Positions 58,401-64,000 of a stretch of DNA of 64,000 nucleotides are shown here, piece after piece. Numbering within the stretch: position 1 is the first letter of the stretch; every line of letters begins with the position of its first letter. Origin of the DNA: Coptis chinensis (Eukaryota > Streptophyta > Magnoliopsida > Ranunculales > Ranunculaceae); contig CM027378.1 in assembly GCA_015680905.1 (NCBI GenBank), forward strand, positions 40,087,001-40,151,000, read 5' to 3'. The position numbers and the translations under genes are program-made. Under the pieces are notes generated by a model. The model was not told the origin of the DNA, did no database searches, and saw only the letters and a program-made list of their open reading frames with translations.

Positions 58401-61400
58401 TGATAGTATGTGGTAAAAAACCCACCCCCTCGTAATCATCCCTCCATCTCAGGCCTCACCCCTGAAGGCTTTGTTTTAGGGGTTAACTAGTATTACCCCC
58501 CCACAGATGAGCCAATTAGGATTTCTCCCCCCCCCCCCCCCCCTAGATGGGAAATTAGGGTCTCCCCCCTAAACACACGGTCAACTTGGTTTGACCGTTA
58601 ACTTGCAAGTCAAACAATTGAAAATTACACAAATGCCCTCATTGTTTTCAGAAAGAAAATGTTCAATTTTAATTAGGTGGGGGCATTTATGTCATTTTCA
58701 GTTGTTTGACTTGAAAGTTAATGGTCAAACCAAGTTGACCGTGTGTTTAGGGGGGAGACCCTAATTTCCCATCTAGTGGGGGGGAAATCCTAATTGGCTC
58801 ATCTAGTGGGGGGGTAACACTAGTTCACCCTTGTTTTAGAGGAAAAATCCCTTCGAATACCGATTCTCAACTCAAATGAGGGTTGGACTGTCTTGATCAT
58901 ATACAACAATTGCTTTATGACATGAGGGTCAGGCTAGTCCCAGGCTCCCAGCCACAGCCTATATCAGCCATACCAGATCAATTACTGTTCTCGAAGATCC
59001 ATCAAGAACCTCCTTAGCGGTATAGATTATGGCCAAGCATTTTAGAGGGATGCTAATAGGCAACTCAAAATGAGTTGCAAATACCATCTCACTTGAAACT
59101 TGTCTTTTATGAGACACTCAAGTGCACTCAAATTTTATGAGAAGGAATATTTACAGCTCATTTGTGAGTGGTCTCTTAGCACTTCTAAACATATAGTTAG
59201 CTAAATTGTATAGTCTTCATGGAGAAATTCTGTGAAAGGTAAATTTTCACATGATGCGTAGATCTTGCGAATAATAAGAGAAGATTGTAAGGAGAACGGT
59301 GTACCTGAAATCATCAGTGTGAGTTATCTTTCCACTACCCTTAATGGAAGATCTTTTGCCTGGAACCTCAAATAAGCCAATGAACTCGCTGCTAGAGAAA
59401 GATTTGTTTCGCTTCCTATAGGCAGCAACCAGGACCTGGGCAACGCGCGTCAAAGGGCTCCCACCTGGCAATCTGTGCCGGTATAAAGGTGTGCCTACGA
59501 AGAACACCATATTTGAAATGCCCATAGCTATGGCTAATGAACCAAATGCAGAACCCCATCCATGTTTCATTTGAATATAGACTACTGCAGTAAATGCCAC
59601 AATCGCCCCAATGGTGACAGAAAGATAGAAGAAATTGAAAAACCTATCCAAGTGATTCTTGTAATCTGGACTCCTTTCATCAAACTGATCAGCCCCAAAT
59701 GAGGAAACACAGGGTCTTATGCCAGCAGCCCCAAATCCCGTAACATATAGGACTGTGTAAAGGTAGTGCATCTGCCATGGTTTCGCCTGCTCACAATTTC
59801 CCAAAAGTAGTGACAGCTGGTCACAGTGATCTTGGCTTGGCAAGAATATGTTCATTGTGGCACATAATGTTATTCCTGTCAGACCCTGCAAAATCTAAAG
59901 TCAGCATCTATGCCTAGAAATTAGGGAAACCACTGGAAGCTGAGTGTGCTTCATGCAGGTCCTTCAGTAGTTCAGTGTATCAAGGTAAGTATCCAATGAA
60001 TTTCATTGTAATTTGTGTGAAGTAGATATCTATGTGAGTGGTAAGATACAAATATCAATTCTTCGTTGCTCAACATGCATTGGAAAGCCTATACTTCTAA
60101 AACGTATTCCATGCATGACACTGGTATCCATGAATTGCTCCTCGATCTTTTACTTACTATGATCAGAAGAATTCAACTCATGATGTAGGTATATAACCAA
60201 GAGAATACGCAAACAGAATACAACTCTGACATCTCAAAAGCCGGAAATGTCAGTAGCCATCCATGACTCAGAAAGAAGTAACATATAACTTACATAAATC
60301 TATTCTCATATTCTGAATTTTGGCACTCGTAAATCCCAAGTCTCAATGCAAGTCCTTCGTGGAGAACTAGCCAACATATAATCATCCTCTTTAGTGGCCA
60401 AAAGAGAAGAGTATATGGTGTTCGAACTTTAGTTTTTGTATGACTTTGAATTTATTACGAGTGAACAGAAGGCCCATCCTTGAAGGAATTCATCACCAAG
60501 CCTATGCCTACACTTAACAAAGTCAACCCTCACTATACTATCAATAAAGTGCAGTCCTACCCACACTTACATTTGTTTCACGTTTATTGCACGAATCCTC
60601 GTGCAGGTTCAATGTCAAAATTTGTCGTGGTGTTCAAAAGTACAAGCTGTAGATACTAACTGGGCGGCTATACACTTCTAATCAATTAAACGTATAAACT
60701 AAATACAATCTTCAACATTATCACACTACGAAAATGATCCTTTTCCTTTGGAACCTAAGTCAGGACCTCACAAAAACGAAATATGGTGATGAGATAAAAT
60801 GGATGTACGACTGTTGGGACATAGCATAGACACAGTCTCTCTAACAGCCTTGATTGTATTTTATTGCATTTCCAACATTAAATAACTTCAAGGAATAACA
60901 AAGACACATTAGTATATTTTCCTCAGAGGCTTTGATTACAAATCTTACCGTGAGATAGATTGTTGTGAAAATAGCTATTGTCCAGTATCGACCAAGATAT
61001 GCATCGGCAAGAAACCCACCAAGAACAGATGAAGCTTGTGATATCCCCAAGAAGTTGTTCACCGCATTTGCAGAACTAGAAAATGGTTGATGCATAATGT
61101 AGAACATGAAAGCCACCATATTAACAGAAAGACCAAAATAAGCCATTCTCTCTGCCATCTCGTTCCCTGCACAAATAACGAGAACAGTCAAGCCCCAAAA
61201 GCTTAAATAGAAATGGTAAGAGACAAATGTAGGGCGAAATGCAGGTCTCACTTGACCATTATCCAAACCAACCAAAGCTTACAACTCAAAACCAACTGGC
61301 TATGACTGGAGACGCCCCATGAACGTATATATTATCTATCAATTACGGCTTTAAACACCAACGTCTCATTATACTATATATCTCAACAAGCCCCTCACGT

Positions 61401-62884
61401 GTAGCGTTACTTGAGCCTAACATGTTGAATACTATTAATGGGTGGCATGGAGTGAACGGGCTGTTGGGACAAACTGAAATACTCTGCTTTAAACCATCTT
61501 AAACTTTGGAATATGCAACTCAAAACCATTTAGCTATGAGGGATCAGCCCTAGGAATTTATATTTCATTGTTAAAGGCTTTGAACTCCTGTTGTGGAATA
61601 ATGCTATCTCAACAGAACTTTCAACAAAATGGGGTGCATGCTAAGTAACATGGGCACCAGTATGTGTCGGTGTAAGGGGCGGGTTCAGGTTTTGGACATG
61701 GGTATGGTGATGGGGACAGGAATGTGTGTGCGTGTTTCTAGCTTATAATACTTGTTTGATACACTGTGGAACAAATATGGATAACCTCGAAAAGTGCATA
61801 ATACTTGTTTGTGGTGCTTACGGTAGCATCTTATGATTCCACAACCTTGCTAATTTGCAATGCATGTCTTTCTATTTATCCAAGGGAAAAGGGCACGGAA
61901 ACAGTAAAAAAATCCAATTAGAGAAAACTAAAAGTTCAACAACTTTGGGCTACAAAATTAAGAAAGATCACCACAATACTGATTCGTAAAATCCAATGTT
62001 GTGACCTCACTTGAGGACACAGGACAACTGTTGGTTTCCCCTACTTGTTTGCCATGGATTCTTTTACATAGGTTGAATATGGTTTGTAAGAGCATATAGC
62101 TTGATCTGAATTAATATAAGTTGAATATAGATGTATAATTCTAATCTGAATGGTGCATCGCTTTTTCATCAATATTAACATTAATTTGATGGTAGCATTT
62201 TTTTTTGGCTCGAGTGTAGTCAAATCTCCTAGCAGTCATTCAATTTTACAAGAAATGAAAGTTGTTTCGAGTAATATGAAATAAACCTCATTTGTATTTG
62301 GATAAAATATTGGATTTCAGTTTCACATAGTAATCACAATCTATAAGGGTCATATATGGTTCAAACAATTGAGATGTCAGTTGGATTCAAAACCGGATTC
62401 TAATCCCACAAACAACTTGAATGGACCTGGATCTAAGTGAGTGGCGTTCGATCACATAGGAGAACTTTGATGGGTAAACCTTAATAATTTTTACTGGAGC
62501 ATAATCGCCTAGAAAATAAATATGCACACACTAAAAACCTTTCATGGGAAAATCCACATTTGAGTGGGGGTGGGGTATTACTGGAGGAAGTAAACTAAAA
62601 CTTTAAACTCAGCAAAAATGGAAACGAAAAGAGAAGTTATCTGTACCAAATATGAAGAAAGCAGCAAGCCAGCCCCCAGTTCTGGACAAATTAGTAATGG
62701 GTTTGCCATGGATGTTAACAGGAGTAGTACCTCCACCACCAACATAACCGCCACTAATGGCAGTCCTCCTATCATCACTCTCCATGAAATATATTCCCAA
62801 CTTCTTTCTCCTTACTGAATCACAAGGAGTAGGAGTCAGCGTATTACAAGATTCTTTAGGTGACTTGATTTCCCTTGTTTCCAT
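55431..62884 (-). CDS. NRT1/PTR family (NPF) membrane transporter, 4 exons
   Basis: Exons: 62884-62647, 61166-60949, 59885-59305, 56322-55431. All have GT/AG borders and sum to 1,929 nt, that is 642 residues plus TAG, the usual NPF length. Hydrophilic N-terminus of about 60 residues; then FFIFGNEMAERMAYFG with the ExxER proton-coupling motif (about residues 82-86), NNFLGISQASSVLGGFLADAYLGRYW, GIRPCVSSFGADQFDE and FFNFFYLSVTIGAI (PTR2-type signature, about 234). A long central cytoplasmic loop follows, then CLDKAAL, NPWKLCTVTQVEEVK and the C-terminal membrane segments. Proton-coupled uptake of nitrate, peptides or hormones is the family role; the substrate cannot be read from sequence. From memory it is closest to the NPF6.1 type, not verified. 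Introns are 1,480, 1,063 and 2,982 bp. No damage is seen. Confidence 0.93.
58480..58830. mobile_element. Mutator-type MITE in NPF intron 3
   Basis: 351 bp with long (about 150 bp) terminal inverted repeats beginning GGGTTAACTAGTATTACC on the left and GGGTGAACTAGTGTTACC (reverse strand) on the right. It is flanked by the 9-bp duplication TTGTTTTAG (58471-58479 and 58831-58839). Nine-base duplications with long inverted repeats are typical of Mutator-like elements. No coding capacity. A run of about 16 C near 58,528 lies in the left arm. Confidence 0.88.
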
Positions 62885-64000
62885 ACCTCTCTAACAAACT
62901 CTAATATCTTCCCTCCAGTGTGCAAAGTGTTTCTATAACACACCACACCAATGATCAAACAGACCAACAATGTACCACACACAATGGTTAGAAAATGGTT
63001 TAGCAAATATCAAAACCAAGTGTTGCATACTTGTACTATGAATGCATGATTATAATAGAGTTCAACTAACAAATAAAACGGTCCAAGGCAATTAATACAA
63101 GTACGGATAGAGAGTATGAGTAATTGAGTGAGTGGGCATTTAATATATACCTATGAAGTTGGTTGGTTGTTGAAATGGAACCGGCTAAATAATATCTTTC
63201 ACTTGATATCCAGCTTATCGACCCCATCATTTTCCCTGTTCAGAATTTAGAGCACACAAGATAATGATTGAAAAAGTTCGTTCAATAATGCGGGTGGTGA
63301 TATTAATAAGGGGCGCCCATTAATAAGCTAGATATTTAGATTTTTTTCGAACCACTTTTGCTCCAACTAACACACTAGGCCACTATCCATCTAAATTCTC
63401 ACTTTCTAGTCAATATATTACCCAAGAATGGATAGATGTGGATGGGTCATCTATCTTTCTAATCTGTTTAGAAAATGCTAAAAAAATAAAAGTAAGGTGG
63501 AGGCACATTTGTCACATACTAACTGTATTCTAATACAGTTAGAAGTATTAGAATACAGTTATATCTTTGATATATCTACGCAGCAAAAGTAAGAGCAACT
63601 TCAAAACTCTTCTACGCCCCCATATAGAATGCATATTGACTTGTTACGATGAAAACTCTTCTATCAATTTAGAGTTAATGGGAAAACGAGTTGTATTAAA
63701 ATGCTGAGTCTAGTTTCCAAAGCTGCTAGCATGAAATTTGTTCCACGAGACTTGGACGTGCTTCCTGAAAATTAGTAATCCTGTATCACAAACTCTATTC
63801 TACTTGAGAACAATGAAGTGTGATTTCAATCATTTTTATCTTCTTGATTAGTATAAATCTGTCTTTAGTGAAGCTTTGATGAGTACTGCATGATTCTGTC
63901 TACATCATGAATTGCACTTCAAAGTTCAAACAACCCACGTCTAAGAAAGGCCATTGCCTCATGCAGTTCGACTTGCTTCCATCTCGCCCAAGGACTAGTT
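62885..64000. other. 5' flank of the NPF gene
   Basis: It presumably holds the promoter and 5' UTR of the NPF gene, but no TATA box or UTR intron can be fixed with confidence. Nothing else recognised apart from the hairpin at 63,521. Confidence 0.4.
63521..63560. repeat. Perfect inverted repeat, 16-bp arms
   Basis: AACTGTATTCTAATAC and its exact complement GTATTAGAATACAGTT are separated by the 8-base loop AGTTAGAA. It lies about 640 bp upstream of the NPF start codon. Confidence 0.95.

Overview
The window is nuclear DNA from a flowering plant, most likely a dicot. Evidence: intron-split genes with plant-type families (an NRT1/PTR transporter and a DUF3754 protein), Athila- and Tat-lineage Ty3/gypsy elements, a TRIM, a Mutator-type MITE and long AT-rich introns. 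The species cannot be told from the sequence alone.

Positions 1-39,885 are a nest of at least four related Athila-type LTR retrotransposons, named A to D here. All have LTRs bounded by TGATAA...TTATCA. Where visible, the primer-binding site resembles the complement of the tRNA-Asp 3' end, and the polypurine tract reads TTTGGGG(G)TGGTT. D (+, 30,141-39,885, 3' half) is the oldest. B (-, 5,208-30,140) lies inside D's reverse-transcriptase region. C (-, 11,785-26,385, complete, 14.6 kb, 5-bp duplication GTTAG) lies inside B's gag-protease linker. A (+, 1-5,207, 3' part) lies inside B's 3' untranslated region. Downstream of pol, each element carries two further sense-strand reading frames (called ORF A and ORF B here) in the position where Athila relatives keep an env-like gene. 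Both look like the plant retrotransposon 'ORF-1/putative plant transposon protein' type. All copies are broken to different degrees. B has lost RT-RNase H-integrase and has an open 271-codon frame in that place.

Positions 39,886-45,690 hold a minus-strand DUF3754-family gene. Eight consecutive exons splice in perfect phase. Exon 1, however, cannot be joined in frame to the next visible exon, and the 3' end is missing: the Athila nest lies 232 bp beyond the last visible exon. Its introns contain a complete 343-bp TRIM with target-site duplication, a second TRIM-like relic and a 114-bp tandem duplication.

Positions 47,498-53,284 are a heavily deleted Tat-lineage element with two RNase H domains. 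It has about 0.8-0.9 kb terminal repeats containing 26-bp minisatellites, and an in-frame 45-bp repeat array before the 3' LTR. It is followed by about 950 bp of palindromic TATGAACA...TGTTCATA repeats and a tRNA-like fold.

Positions 55,431-62,884 are an intact four-exon minus-strand NPF (NRT1/PTR) transporter gene. It encodes 642 residues and carries a 351-bp MULE-type MITE in intron 3. The remaining 1.1 kb upstream of it holds only putative regulatory DNA and a perfect 16-bp-arm hairpin.
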